A stretch of DNA of 64,000 bases, taken from assembly GCA_030418545.1 (NCBI GenBank), contig QAIB01000001.1, positions 372,001 to 436,000 of the forward strand. Direction: 5' to 3'. The notes under the pieces were generated by a model. That model saw nothing but the letters and a program-made list of their open reading frames with translations, did no database searches and was not told the origin of the DNA. Below are positions 53,233 to 61,677 of this stretch, piece after piece. The translations under genes and the position numbers were made by a program. Within the stretch, counting starts at the first letter, position 1. Every line of letters begins with the position of its first letter. The DNA comes from Xenophilus aerolatus. GTDB taxonomy: Bacteria > Pseudomonadota > Gammaproteobacteria > Burkholderiales > Burkholderiaceae_C.

Positions 53233-54516
53233 ATGTCGGTTGCAGCGCGCACCACAGGGCCAGCAAGCGAAGAACCAGGCCCGGCTCGCACAGTGTTCGC
53301 GCGCCGTCTTCTGGTGGACGAGCGGGTGGCCGTCGCGGGCTACCGCCTCGTTCAGCCCGCCGGCCCGATGGGGCCGGCCGCCAACGGGCCCTTCGGCCCG
53401 GCCGTCGCCAGCGACGCGCCGATGCTCATGCCCGAATTCCCGGATGCTTCCGGTGGACTGGCGCCGTCGCGCCACCCCAATTTCCTGCGTTGCCATGGCG
53501 GCGACCTGACGCGCTCCGACGGCCCCACCGCCGTGCTCGACCCGGCCAAGGTGGTCCTCGAAATGGTGCCGTCGCCGGCGGGGCCGACGGGCGGGCCGCC
53601 CTTCGACCTCGCTTCCTTGCGCGCAGCGCGTGGCGCAGGCTTCAGGCTGGCCTTCGATGTGCGCTGGCTCCTTGAAGACCCGCGCCTCGTCGAGCTTGCT
53701 GCATTCGCACTGCTGCCCCTGGCGGCGGTCGAGCTGGACCGTGCCGCCGGGGTGGCACGTGCATTGCATGGTCAGGGCGTGAAGCAGGTGGTCGTGACGG
53801 GCGTGCGGACCGGGCGTGAATTCGATCGACTCGCGAGCGCGGGTGTGCGGCTCTTCGAGGGTTTGTGGTTCGCCCGTCGGGCGCTCGATGGCACGGCACG
53901 TGCCGCCGCGGCGTCGCACGCATCCCTGCTCAGGCTGATGAACCTCGTGCGCATCGAGGCGGAACTGGAAGAGATCGAGGACGTGCTGCGGCGAGAGCCG
54001 ACGCTCTCGTACCGCCTGCTGAGATACATCAACACGTCGGGCTTCGGCCGCCATCTGGAAATCTCGTCTTTCCGCCACGCCGTCATGACGGTCGGGATGC
54101 GGCGACTGTTCCGATGGACGGCCATCCTGCTGGCCAGCACGCCTTCGGACAGCCTGCCCCCCGCGGCGGGAGCGCTGGCGATCACCCGGGGCCGGGTCAT
54201 GGAGCTCCTGGCGGCCGAGACCATGGCGCCGGCCGAGGCCGAGCTGGCCTTCGTGGCGGGGATGTTTTCGATGCTGGACGTGCTGCTCGACGTCCCGCTG
54301 CCCGAAGCCATGTCGCTGGTCAACCTGCCGGGGGAGGTGAGCGCTGCCGTCCTGGAGGGCACGGGCGCGTTCGCACCGTACCTGGCGATGGCCAAGGCCT
54401 GCGAGAGCGGCGATGAGGGCCTGATCGAGATCCTGGCGATGCGTCATTCCATTCCGCGGGACCGCATGGTGCAAGCGCATGTGCGGGCGCTCGATTGGGC
54501 CGAGCGGCTCGACTGA
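53233..54516 (+). CDS. HDOD-domain signalling protein with degenerate EAL-like N terminus (paralogue A)
   Basis: A 427-aa protein of the YuxH type. The N-terminal part (~20-220) aligns loosely with an EAL fold but lacks the EAL motif: ARRLLVDERVAVAGYRLVQP, FRLAFDVRWLLED, GVRLFEGLWFARR. The HDOD domain (~225-415) begins LLRLMNLVRIEAELEEIEDVLRREPTLSYRLLRYINTSGFG and continues SFRHAVMTVGMRRLFRW. HDOD lacks HD phosphohydrolase residues and acts as a signalling adaptor. GAGGAA precedes ATG 53233. It is closely similar to the gene at 57910, with which it flanks the GGDEF-EAL gene. Confidence 0.87.
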   Translation: MSVAARTTGPASEEPGPARTVFARRLLVDERVAVAGYRLVQPAGPMGPAANGPFGPAVASDAPMLMPEFPDASGGLAPSRHPNFLRCHGGDLTRSDGPTAVLDPAKVVLEMVPSPAGPTGGPPFDLASLRAARGAGFRLAFDVRWLLEDPRLVELAAFALLPLAAVELDRAAGVARALHGQGVKQVVVTGVRTGREFDRLASAGVRLFEGLWFARRALDGTARAAAASHASLLRLMNLVRIEAELEEIEDVLRREPTLSYRLLRYINTSGFGRHLEISSFRHAVMTVGMRRLFRWTAILLASTPSDSLPPAAGALAITRGRVMELLAAETMAPAEAELAFVAGMFSMLDVLLDVPLPEAMSLVNLPGEVSAAVLEGTGAFAPYLAMAKACESGDEGLIEILAMRHSIPRDRMVQAHVRALDWAERLD

Positions 54517-54578
54517 ACGAGGAGATCCGGCATGCGAGCGATCGACGTCGGCCTGCACCGACCCCGCGGGCATCTGCC

Positions 54579-57500
54579 ATGCTGAGCCTGGTGGCACACC
54601 GGCTCGGGCGGCTCAGCGTCGGCCGCAAGCTCCTGTTGATCTACCTGCTCGACCTCAGCGCCGTCATCTTCATCAGCGGCATCCTGATCAACGAGAAATT
54701 CATCGCGATCGACTTCGCGCGCAAGGAGATGGCGGGCACCGCCTACATCGACGGCCTCCGCCCGGTGCTTCTGTCGCTGGGCGGCTGGCAGGCGGCGCCA
54801 CCGCCCGTGCCGAGCCGGCTCGAGGCGCTCGAGCAGGCCCACGGCGACGGCATGGAGAGCAGCGCGCCGAGTGCCGCCCTGCGCGCCGCGATCGCGGCGT
54901 TGCAGCGCGCGGACAGCGACGCCGCCGCCCGTGCGCCGCGGCAGGAGGCGCTCGAGCGCAGCCGTGCACTCGTCACCCGGGTGGGCAACCAATCCAACCT
55001 GATCCTCGACCCGGACCTGGACAGCTACTACACCATGTCGCTGGTGCTGCTGCGCTTTCCCGAACTGGTGGAGCTGGGCGCGGCGATGGATGCCCGCCTG
55101 CAGGACCTGGGCGAGGACGACGCCGGGCGCAGCCGGTCGCGAACGCAGTACTTCATCCTCGAAGGGCGCCTGGACGCGGTCGCTGCCGCGGTGGCGAGCG
55201 ACTACGCCGAAGCCTATGCCGCCGCACGCCGCCCGCTGCCCGAGCGCTTCGACCCGACGCGCAAGCGCCTGGCCGCCGCCATCGACGACTTCCGGCAGGC
55301 GGCACGGCGCTCCCTCGACAGCGGCGCCGACGCGCCTTCGCTGGCCGCCTTCGGCACCGTGCGCCAGGACCTTTACGCCGCGCTCGACGCCGCCTGGCTC
55401 ACCACGATCGCCGAGCTGCAGGACATGCTGCGCGCGCGCGAGAGCGCCTTCTTCTCGCGCATGTGGCTGCATCTGGGCACGGCGCTCTTCCTGCTCATGC
55501 TCATCCTGAGCGCCGTGTTCTACGTGGCGCAGCAGATCTCGCTGCCGCTTCGCCGCCTGTCCGCGGTGGTCGAGACCGTGCGGCGCACCGGCGACCACAG
55601 CCTGCGCGCCGACTGGAGCAGCGGCGACGAGATCGGCCGGCTGGTGGTCGGCTTCAACGACATGCTGGCGCAGCTGGACCGCGAGCGGCAGATCCAGCAG
55701 GAACTGGCGGCCAGCGCCCGCGCCTCGGAGGCCCAGCGCGACCTGGTGGCGGCGATCCCGATCCCGCTCATGGTCACGCAGGTGCCCGGCCACGAGGTGC
55801 TCAGCGCCAACGCCGCCGCGCAGGAGTGGCTGGGCGGGCGCAGCGGCGACCCGTGGGCCGGCGGACTCGAGCCGGCGGTGCGTGCACGCTTCTTCCAGCA
55901 GCTCGCGGACCGGCGCGAGGTGGACGAGTTCGAGGTCCGCTGGCACGGTGGCGCCGAGCCGTCGTGGGCCGTGCTCTCGGCGCGGCGCCTGACCTACCAG
56001 GGGCGCGATGCGGTGCTCACCACCTTCACGCCGATCAACCACCTGAAGTTCATGGAGCAGCGCCTGGAGCTGTGGGCCAAGGTCTTCGAGGCGTCGTCCG
56101 AAGGCATCATGATCATCGACGGGTCGCAGCGCATCCTCACCGTGAACCGCGCACTGTGCCGCCAGACCGGCCACGAGCTGCGCGATCTGGTGGGCGAGCA
56201 CCCCGAGGGCATGCTGGCGCCCGACGGCGAGTCCCTGGCGCGCATCTGGCCGCAGCTGGCGCAGCGCAGCGCCTGGCAGGGCGAGGTGCGGGTGCGGCGG
56301 CGCAACGGCAGCGTGTACCCGGCCTGGCTGGTGGTCAGTGTGGTGCGCAACAGCCCGGACTCGATCTCGCACTACATCTTCACGTCCATCGACATCAGCG
56401 ACCGCAAGAAGAGCGAGGAGCGCATCCGCTTCCTGGCGCTGCACGACGTCCTCACCGAACTGCCCAATCGTTCGTTGTGCGTGGAGCGGCTGGGCCGGGC
56501 GCTGGCGCGGGCCGAGCCGCTGAACCGCCAGGTCGGCGTGCTCTTCATCGACTTGGACCGCTTCAAGACCATCAACGACTCGCTCGGCCACCACGTGGGG
56601 GACGCGCTGCTGCGCTCGGTGGCGCGGCGGCTCGCCGAAGCGGTGCGCCCCGGGGACACGGTCAGCCGCCTGGGCGGCGACGAATTCGTGATCATCCTGG
56701 ACGGCGTCTCGGGCAGCGACGAGGTGCAGCGGATCGTCGAACGCCGCCTGATCCCGCTGGTGCGCCTGCCGCATGCGGTGGACGACATGGAATTGCATGT
56801 CTCGTGCAGCGTGGGCATCGCGATCTATCCGCAGGACGGGCGCGACCTGGACGAGCTGATGCGCCATGCCGACCTCGCCATGTACCAGAGCAAGGCGGCA
56901 GGCCGCGACATGGCCCGCTTTTTCACCGCGGACATGAACGACCGTGTCCAGGCCCGGCTACAGATCGAATCCCTCCTTCGCCACGCGATCGAGCGGGACG
57001 AACTGAGCCTGAACTTCCAGCCCCGGGTCGACGCCGCGACCGGCCGTCCGGTCGGCGCCGAAGCGCTGCTGCGCTGGAACAGCGCCCAGCTGGGGCCGGT
57101 GCCGCCATCGGAGTTCATCCCGATCGCCGAGGAGGCCGGCCTCATCGAGGGCATCGGTGCCTGGGTCATCCGGCAGGCCTGTGCCCAGCACGCGGCGTGG
57201 CGAGCGGGCGGCTTCGGCGAATGGCCGGTCTCGATCAACCTGTCGGCAGTCCAGCTGCGCAGCGGCGACCTGGTCGCACTGCTCGAACGGTGCATGCACA
57301 CCCATGGCGTCCTGGCCGGCCAGATCGAGCTCGAACTCACCGAGTCCACGCTGATGGAGGATGCCGACCAGACCCTGGAGCAGTTGCACTCGCTCAAGGC
57401 CCTGGGCGTGTCGCTGGCGATCGACGACTTCGGAACCGGCTACTCGAGCCTGAACTATCTCAACCGCTTCCCCATCGACAAGCTCAAGATCGACCGCTCT

Positions 57501-57743
57501 TTCGTCGGCCGCCTGCTGCACGACCCGAGCGACCTGGCGATCGTCCGCGCGATCGTGGCCCTGGGCCACACACTCGGCCTGCGCGTGGTGGCCGAGGGCG
57601 TGGAGGATGCGGCGCAGGCCCACGCGCTGCGCGAGGCTGGCTGCGACGAGTTCCAGGGCTTCCATTTCGCGCGGCCGATGCCAGGTGAGGCGCTGCAGGG
57701 GTGGATGCGCCAGCGCGAGGCGGACACCGGGCTGCCGGCATGA
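54579..57743 (+). CDS. membrane PAS-GGDEF-EAL cyclic-di-GMP enzyme
   Basis: A 1054-aa sensor. Membrane segments at ~14-37 and ~293-318 enclose a helical periplasmic domain. A HAMP domain (~318-370), two PAS domains (~385-480 and ~495-610, the second with SEGIMIIDGSQRILTVNRALCRQTG) and then GGDEF follow. The GGDEF motif is intact (LGGDEF at 698-703), so cyclase activity is plausible. EAL is intact too (E828-A-L in GAEALLRW), with IDDFGTGYSSL and AEGVE, so phosphodiesterase activity is plausible. The balance cannot be told from sequence. It starts 62 nt after HDOD paralogue A. Confidence 0.93.
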   Translation: MLSLVAHRLGRLSVGRKLLLIYLLDLSAVIFISGILINEKFIAIDFARKEMAGTAYIDGLRPVLLSLGGWQAAPPPVPSRLEALEQAHGDGMESSAPSAALRAAIAALQRADSDAAARAPRQEALERSRALVTRVGNQSNLILDPDLDSYYTMSLVLLRFPELVELGAAMDARLQDLGEDDAGRSRSRTQYFILEGRLDAVAAAVASDYAEAYAAARRPLPERFDPTRKRLAAAIDDFRQAARRSLDSGADAPSLAAFGTVRQDLYAALDAAWLTTIAELQDMLRARESAFFSRMWLHLGTALFLLMLILSAVFYVAQQISLPLRRLSAVVETVRRTGDHSLRADWSSGDEIGRLVVGFNDMLAQLDRERQIQQELAASARASEAQRDLVAAIPIPLMVTQVPGHEVLSANAAAQEWLGGRSGDPWAGGLEPAVRARFFQQLADRREVDEFEVRWHGGAEPSWAVLSARRLTYQGRDAVLTTFTPINHLKFMEQRLELWAKVFEASSEGIMIIDGSQRILTVNRALCRQTGHELRDLVGEHPEGMLAPDGESLARIWPQLAQRSAWQGEVRVRRRNGSVYPAWLVVSVVRNSPDSISHYIFTSIDISDRKKSEERIRFLALHDVLTELPNRSLCVERLGRALARAEPLNRQVGVLFIDLDRFKTINDSLGHHVGDALLRSVARRLAEAVRPGDTVSRLGGDEFVIILDGVSGSDEVQRIVERRLIPLVRLPHAVDDMELHVSCSVGIAIYPQDGRDLDELMRHADLAMYQSKAAGRDMARFFTADMNDRVQARLQIESLLRHAIERDELSLNFQPRVDAATGRPVGAEALLRWNSAQLGPVPPSEFIPIAEEAGLIEGIGAWVIRQACAQHAAWRAGGFGEWPVSINLSAVQLRSGDLVALLERCMHTHGVLAGQIELELTESTLMEDADQTLEQLHSLKALGVSLAIDDFGTGYSSLNYLNRFPIDKLKIDRSFVGRLLHDPSDLAIVRAIVALGHTLGLRVVAEGVEDAAQAHALREAGCDEFQGFHFARPMPGEALQGWMRQREADTGLPA

Positions 57744-57909
57744 GGACAACCCGCCCGCCGGAATGTGCTCCAGGCTGTGCGCGCGGCTGCCAACAATTGC
57801 CGCATCCGGCTGCTCGCTGCTCGCGCCCACCCCCTCACAGCTCAAGATCGGCGTCGCACGGCCGAAGAAACACTGAACCGACGGGTTTTCCCTCGCTGCC
57901 GATACCACC

Positions 57910-59157
57910 ATGACAATCCCTGTCACCGCCGCCGACACCCGCACCGACCGGCCGAGCGCGGCCATCGCCCGACAGGCCATCGTGGACGCCAGCCGCAAGA
58001 TCGTCGGCTATGCGTTGTTCGAGCGTCCACGCGCGGCAGCCAATGACAACGCCATGCTCTTCGAGGCCTTGTCCGAGACCGGTTCGGAAGCACTGGCGGG
58101 CAGCAAGACCGTGTTCGTCCATTGCAGCTTCGAGATCATGGCCGACGGTCACCTCGACATCCTCGACCCGCACAAGGCGGTGCTGCAGATTCCGCAGGAC
58201 GAACCCCTCACCAAGGAGGGCGTGGCCATCCGGCGCGACATTCTTCTGAAGGCCCGCAAGGACGGCTTCAGGCTGGCGCTGGACCATCGCGTGCTGCAGC
58301 CCGCCTACGCGAGCTGGCTGCCCCTGGTGTCCTACATCATGCTGGACCTCCAGCAGTTGGATGCGCAGTGGATCGAGCGCACGGTGCGCGCGGCGCGCGA
58401 GCGCTCCAAGGCCGAGATCGTGGCCCAGAACGTGCGCGACGGCGAGCAGCATGAAGCGCTGCGCAAGATGGGCGTGCGCTACTTTCAGGGGCATTGGTTC
58501 GCGCAGCCGACCGTGGTGCGCGACAGCAGCGTGCAGGCTTCGCAGCACTCGGTGATCCGACTCATGAACCTGGTGCGCACGGAAGCGGAGGTTGCCGAGA
58601 TCGAGGCCTTCCTCAAGCACGATCCCACCCTGTCCTTCAAGCTGCTGCGCTTCATCAATTCCTGCGGCTTCGGGCTGAGCACGGAGATCACCTCCTTCCG
58701 CCACGCCGTGATGATCCTGGGCTTCAACCGCCTGTTCCGATGGGCAGCGCTCTTGATGACCAGCACGCGCGCAGGTGGTGCGGCGCCCGCGGCCGGCAGC
58801 ACGGCAGTGGTGCGTGCCCGCCTGATGGAATTGCTCGCCACGGACCTGCTGCCGCCCGAGGCCTGCGACGATGCCTTCCTCGTCGGCCTGTTCTCCATGC
58901 TGGACACCCTGGTTGGCGTGCCCATGGCCGAGGCCATGGTGTCCATGAACCTGCCGGCGGACGTCAACCGTGCACTGCTCGAGAACGTCGGGCCGTTCGC
59001 ACCATTCCTCGACTTGGCGAAGGCCTGCGAAAGCGGCGACGAGGGGGCTTTCGCACGCGCTGCCGGGGAACTGCAGCTGTCCAACCACCAGGTCAACTGG
59101 GCGCACCTTCAGGCGCTCGTCTGGGCCGACGAGGTCGAAAGCCTGGGGGCCAGATAG
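57910..59157 (+). CDS. HDOD-domain signalling protein with degenerate EAL-like N terminus (paralogue B)
   Basis: A 415-aa homologue of the 53233 gene. The N-terminal EAL-like part (~20-200) starts ARQAIVDASRKIVGYALFERP, with FRLALDHRVL and GVRYFQGHWFAQP, and has no catalytic EAL. The HDOD part starts VIRLMNLVRTEAEVAEIEAFLKHDPTLSFKLLRFINSCGFG, with SFRHAVMILGFNRLFRW, and ends CESGDEGAFARAAGEL. Long stretches match paralogue A residue for residue, so the two arose by duplication. A 166-bp gap follows the GGDEF-EAL gene; no terminator is obvious in it. Confidence 0.88.
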   Translation: MTIPVTAADTRTDRPSAAIARQAIVDASRKIVGYALFERPRAAANDNAMLFEALSETGSEALAGSKTVFVHCSFEIMADGHLDILDPHKAVLQIPQDEPLTKEGVAIRRDILLKARKDGFRLALDHRVLQPAYASWLPLVSYIMLDLQQLDAQWIERTVRAARERSKAEIVAQNVRDGEQHEALRKMGVRYFQGHWFAQPTVVRDSSVQASQHSVIRLMNLVRTEAEVAEIEAFLKHDPTLSFKLLRFINSCGFGLSTEITSFRHAVMILGFNRLFRWAALLMTSTRAGGAAPAAGSTAVVRARLMELLATDLLPPEACDDAFLVGLFSMLDTLVGVPMAEAMVSMNLPADVNRALLENVGPFAPFLDLAKACESGDEGAFARAAGELQLSNHQVNWAHLQALVWADEVESLGAR

Positions 59158-59207
59158 ACGTGCAGGGCCGGTGGCCGCCGGCGGACCTCGCGGCGGCACG
59201 CGCGGAC

Positions 59208-60443
59208 TCAGGGGGCCGATGCAGCGCTCAATATCCTCAGCAACGCTCGATTCGACTCCTCCAGCGTGAGGCCGGCCGCCTCCGTCGGGTTGAGCAGCGA
59301 GTGCGACGGATCGCGCTCCATCGCCTGTGCGAGGCGAAGCACGGCTGCATAGGGGCCCGTGCCTCGAACCAGCGCATCGGGCACCCGTTCGGGCAGGGGG
59401 ATGCGCGCGAGAAGCGCGCGCAGGGGCTGGCCCTGCAGGGCGTCGATCTGCGACAGCATGCCCGTGAGGAACACCTCGTGCCGCAACTCGTCTTCCACCC
59501 CCGCGTCCATGAGCTCCGCCGCCAGCGCTGCGCGCAGGCCCAGTCCGAGATTCACCGGGTCGAGGTCGCGGTCCTCGCTGGCGGTCGTGAGCTGTTCGGC
59601 GAGCCAGCCGTTGAGCGTGCGATAGCCCAGCATCATCACGCCGTGCCGAAGCGAGGCCACGCCGTTGCGCAGGCCAAGCCCGGCGGAGTTGAGGTAGGCG
59701 AGGAGCCGGTAGGCGAGGCTGGCCTCCTGGGCCAGCAGGTACTCGATCCTGTCGAGCGACTGTTCCTGATCCAGGGCAGTCATCACACGCAGGATCGCGC
59801 GCCGGGTGGGGGGCACCGGGTGGCCGTTGAAGCGGTGCAGGATGTCTTCGGCCGGCCAGCCGGCCACGGCCCAGGCGCCCTGCTGGTCCAGCGCGTGTTC
59901 GACCAGTGCGCGGCCGGCGGCCCCGACCACCAGGCTGCCGGGCGGCACGGGGCTCGCGACGGCGGTCGAGCCGAAGCGGCCGCGCGCCGCGTCCTCGCGC
60001 GCCTGCATCGACGCCCGCAGGGCCTGCGCCGCGTCCTCGGTGTCGAGCTGCACGCACTGGCGGTCGAAGGCACGCGCCTTGTCGCCCAGCGCGCGCAACT
60101 CGGACGGCGACCCTGAAACGACAAGCCGGGCACCGCGCTCGCGCGCCGCGTTCACCGCACCGGGCGTTGCGCCCAGCGCGAGCCAGCGGGCCGGCACCTC
60201 GATCCCCGGGTCCTGCGCGCCCGCATGGGCGAGCAGCTCCTGCATCAACTGCGGGTGCCGCGCCGACAGCAGCACCGGCGGCGACTCGCCCGACCACAGC
60301 TCCGAGACCGTCCGAAGAAGGTGACTGCCCTCGGCGCCGGGCGAGACTTCCTCGACGAAGAGCTGGACGCCTGCCAGCTGGCGCTTCCTGGACCACAGCG
60401 CGCGGTAATGCAGCGCAACGCTGCCGAGGACCGATTGGGCCAT
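59208..60443 (-). CDS. HDOD-domain protein behind flgL (paralogue C)
   Basis: A 411-aa protein, more diverged than A and B. The N terminus (~1-200) is of the EAL-like type (HYRALWSRKRQLAGVQLFVEE). The HDOD domain starts RRAILRVMTALDQEQSLDRIEYLLAQEASLAYRLLAYLNSAGLG, then SLRHGVMMLGYRTLNGWLAEQL. It starts 9 nt after the flgL stop on the same strand, so it is co-transcribed with flgK and flgL. This suggests a role in flagellar or motility signalling. Confidence 0.85.
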   Translation of the reverse strand: MAQSVLGSVALHYRALWSRKRQLAGVQLFVEEVSPGAEGSHLLRTVSELWSGESPPVLLSARHPQLMQELLAHAGAQDPGIEVPARWLALGATPGAVNAARERGARLVVSGSPSELRALGDKARAFDRQCVQLDTEDAAQALRASMQAREDAARGRFGSTAVASPVPPGSLVVGAAGRALVEHALDQQGAWAVAGWPAEDILHRFNGHPVPPTRRAILRVMTALDQEQSLDRIEYLLAQEASLAYRLLAYLNSAGLGLRNGVASLRHGVMMLGYRTLNGWLAEQLTTASEDRDLDPVNLGLGLRAALAAELMDAGVEDELRHEVFLTGMLSQIDALQGQPLRALLARIPLPERVPDALVRGTGPYAAVLRLAQAMERDPSHSLLNPTEAAGLTLEESNRALLRILSAASAP

Positions 60444-60452
60444 CGCGAACGA

Positions 60453-61649
60453 TCAGGTGATGAAGTTGAAGAGGGAGAGCTTCTGGATCTGCGCGTACGA
60501 GCCGAGCGCCGCGGAATAAGCGGTCTGCTGCGTCTGGAAGTCCGACAGGGCCTTCACGACGTCCAGGTCCTCCGCACGCGAGCGGTCGGCCTCGAGTTGC
60601 ACCGCGCGGGACTCCTGCCGGCTCGCGATGTTGTCGACCTGATTGAGCAGGTCGCCCGCGCGTCCGCGCGAGGCGGAAAGACGCGCCATTCCAGAGTCGA
60701 TCTGGGCCAACGCCTGGGTCGTGCCCTGTGTCAGCGACGCGCCGCTGCGTTCGCGCACCGCCGCGATCGCCTGGTCGAGCACGTTGAACAGGCTGGTACG
60801 GCTGCTCGGTGCGACGGTCAGCACGTCGCCTGCCGCCGGCGTGCCGTTGGCGGTGAAGGAGATGCCGTCGAAGCTGATCGATTGCCCGGGCGTGTAGGGC
60901 TGCGCGGTCTGCACTGCGGTGCCGCTGGTCAGGTCGAGGATGTCGTAGGTCGTCGCACCGCCGCTCGTGCTGAACTGGACGCGATAGCTGTGCCCGGTCA
61001 GCTCTGCCGGGGACCGCACCTGGCCGGCGTCGGTGGACACGTTCACGGCCGTGCCCGTCTGGGCGATGGTGAAGACGCCGTTGCCCGTGGGCACGTCCAT
61101 CCAGGTGGCGAAGCCGTCCAGCGCGCTCGGCACGCCGACGTCCGACGCACCGGCCTGCCCGGAGATGCCATCGAAGCTGACGCCGCCGCTGTCGACGAAG
61201 GGCGTGGCGGTACTGCCCAGGCCTGCGAACAGCGGCAGTCCGTTGCTGTCCCTGGTGTTGGCGTAGCCGAGGATCTGGTCGCGCAGTGTCACGAGCTGCT
61301 GAGCGATGCTGGCGCGGTCGGTGACCGACAGCGCGCCGTTGCCCGCCTGCACCACCAGCGTCCGGAAATCCTGCACCGCCGACACCGCGCTGCCCAGCGT
61401 GGACTCGGCTTCGGTGATCGCATTGCGCTGCACCTCCAGCGCGCGCTGCTCGCTGACCACGCGCGACTGCCGGGTGGTCGCGCGCTCGGCCTGCGCCGCC
61501 GCCGTGGGGTCGTCGCTGGGCCGCAGCACCCGCTTGCTGGCGCTCAGCTGCGCCTGCAGCTGCGAGAGCGTGGACTGCCGCGACATAAGCTGCCCGACGG
61601 CATTGTCGTAGGTGTTCGCGGTGGAGATGCGCGTGGTGTAGCCCGCCAT
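60453..61649 (-). CDS. flgL: flagellar hook-associated protein 3 (hook-filament junction)
   Basis: A 398-aa axial protein joining hook-associated FlgK to the filament. The N-terminal coiled-coil signature RISTANTYDNAVGQLMSRQSTLSQLQAQLSASKRVLRPSDDPTAAAQAER is present, as is the C-terminal helix VKALSDFQTQQTAYSAALGSYAQIQKLSLFNFI. A variable domain lies in between. It follows flgK by 28 nt. Confidence 0.95.
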   Translation of the reverse strand: MAGYTTRISTANTYDNAVGQLMSRQSTLSQLQAQLSASKRVLRPSDDPTAAAQAERATTRQSRVVSEQRALEVQRNAITEAESTLGSAVSAVQDFRTLVVQAGNGALSVTDRASIAQQLVTLRDQILGYANTRDSNGLPLFAGLGSTATPFVDSGGVSFDGISGQAGASDVGVPSALDGFATWMDVPTGNGVFTIAQTGTAVNVSTDAGQVRSPAELTGHSYRVQFSTSGGATTYDILDLTSGTAVQTAQPYTPGQSISFDGISFTANGTPAAGDVLTVAPSSRTSLFNVLDQAIAAVRERSGASLTQGTTQALAQIDSGMARLSASRGRAGDLLNQVDNIASRQESRAVQLEADRSRAEDLDVVKALSDFQTQQTAYSAALGSYAQIQKLSLFNFIT

Positions 61650-61677
61650 GTGTTTTTGCCTTTGGGGTCCGGCGACC

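Noticed and set aside
57835-60396. 853-codon open frame on the minus strand
   Set aside because: Overlaps two well-supported HDOD genes in other frames and has no recognisable domain.
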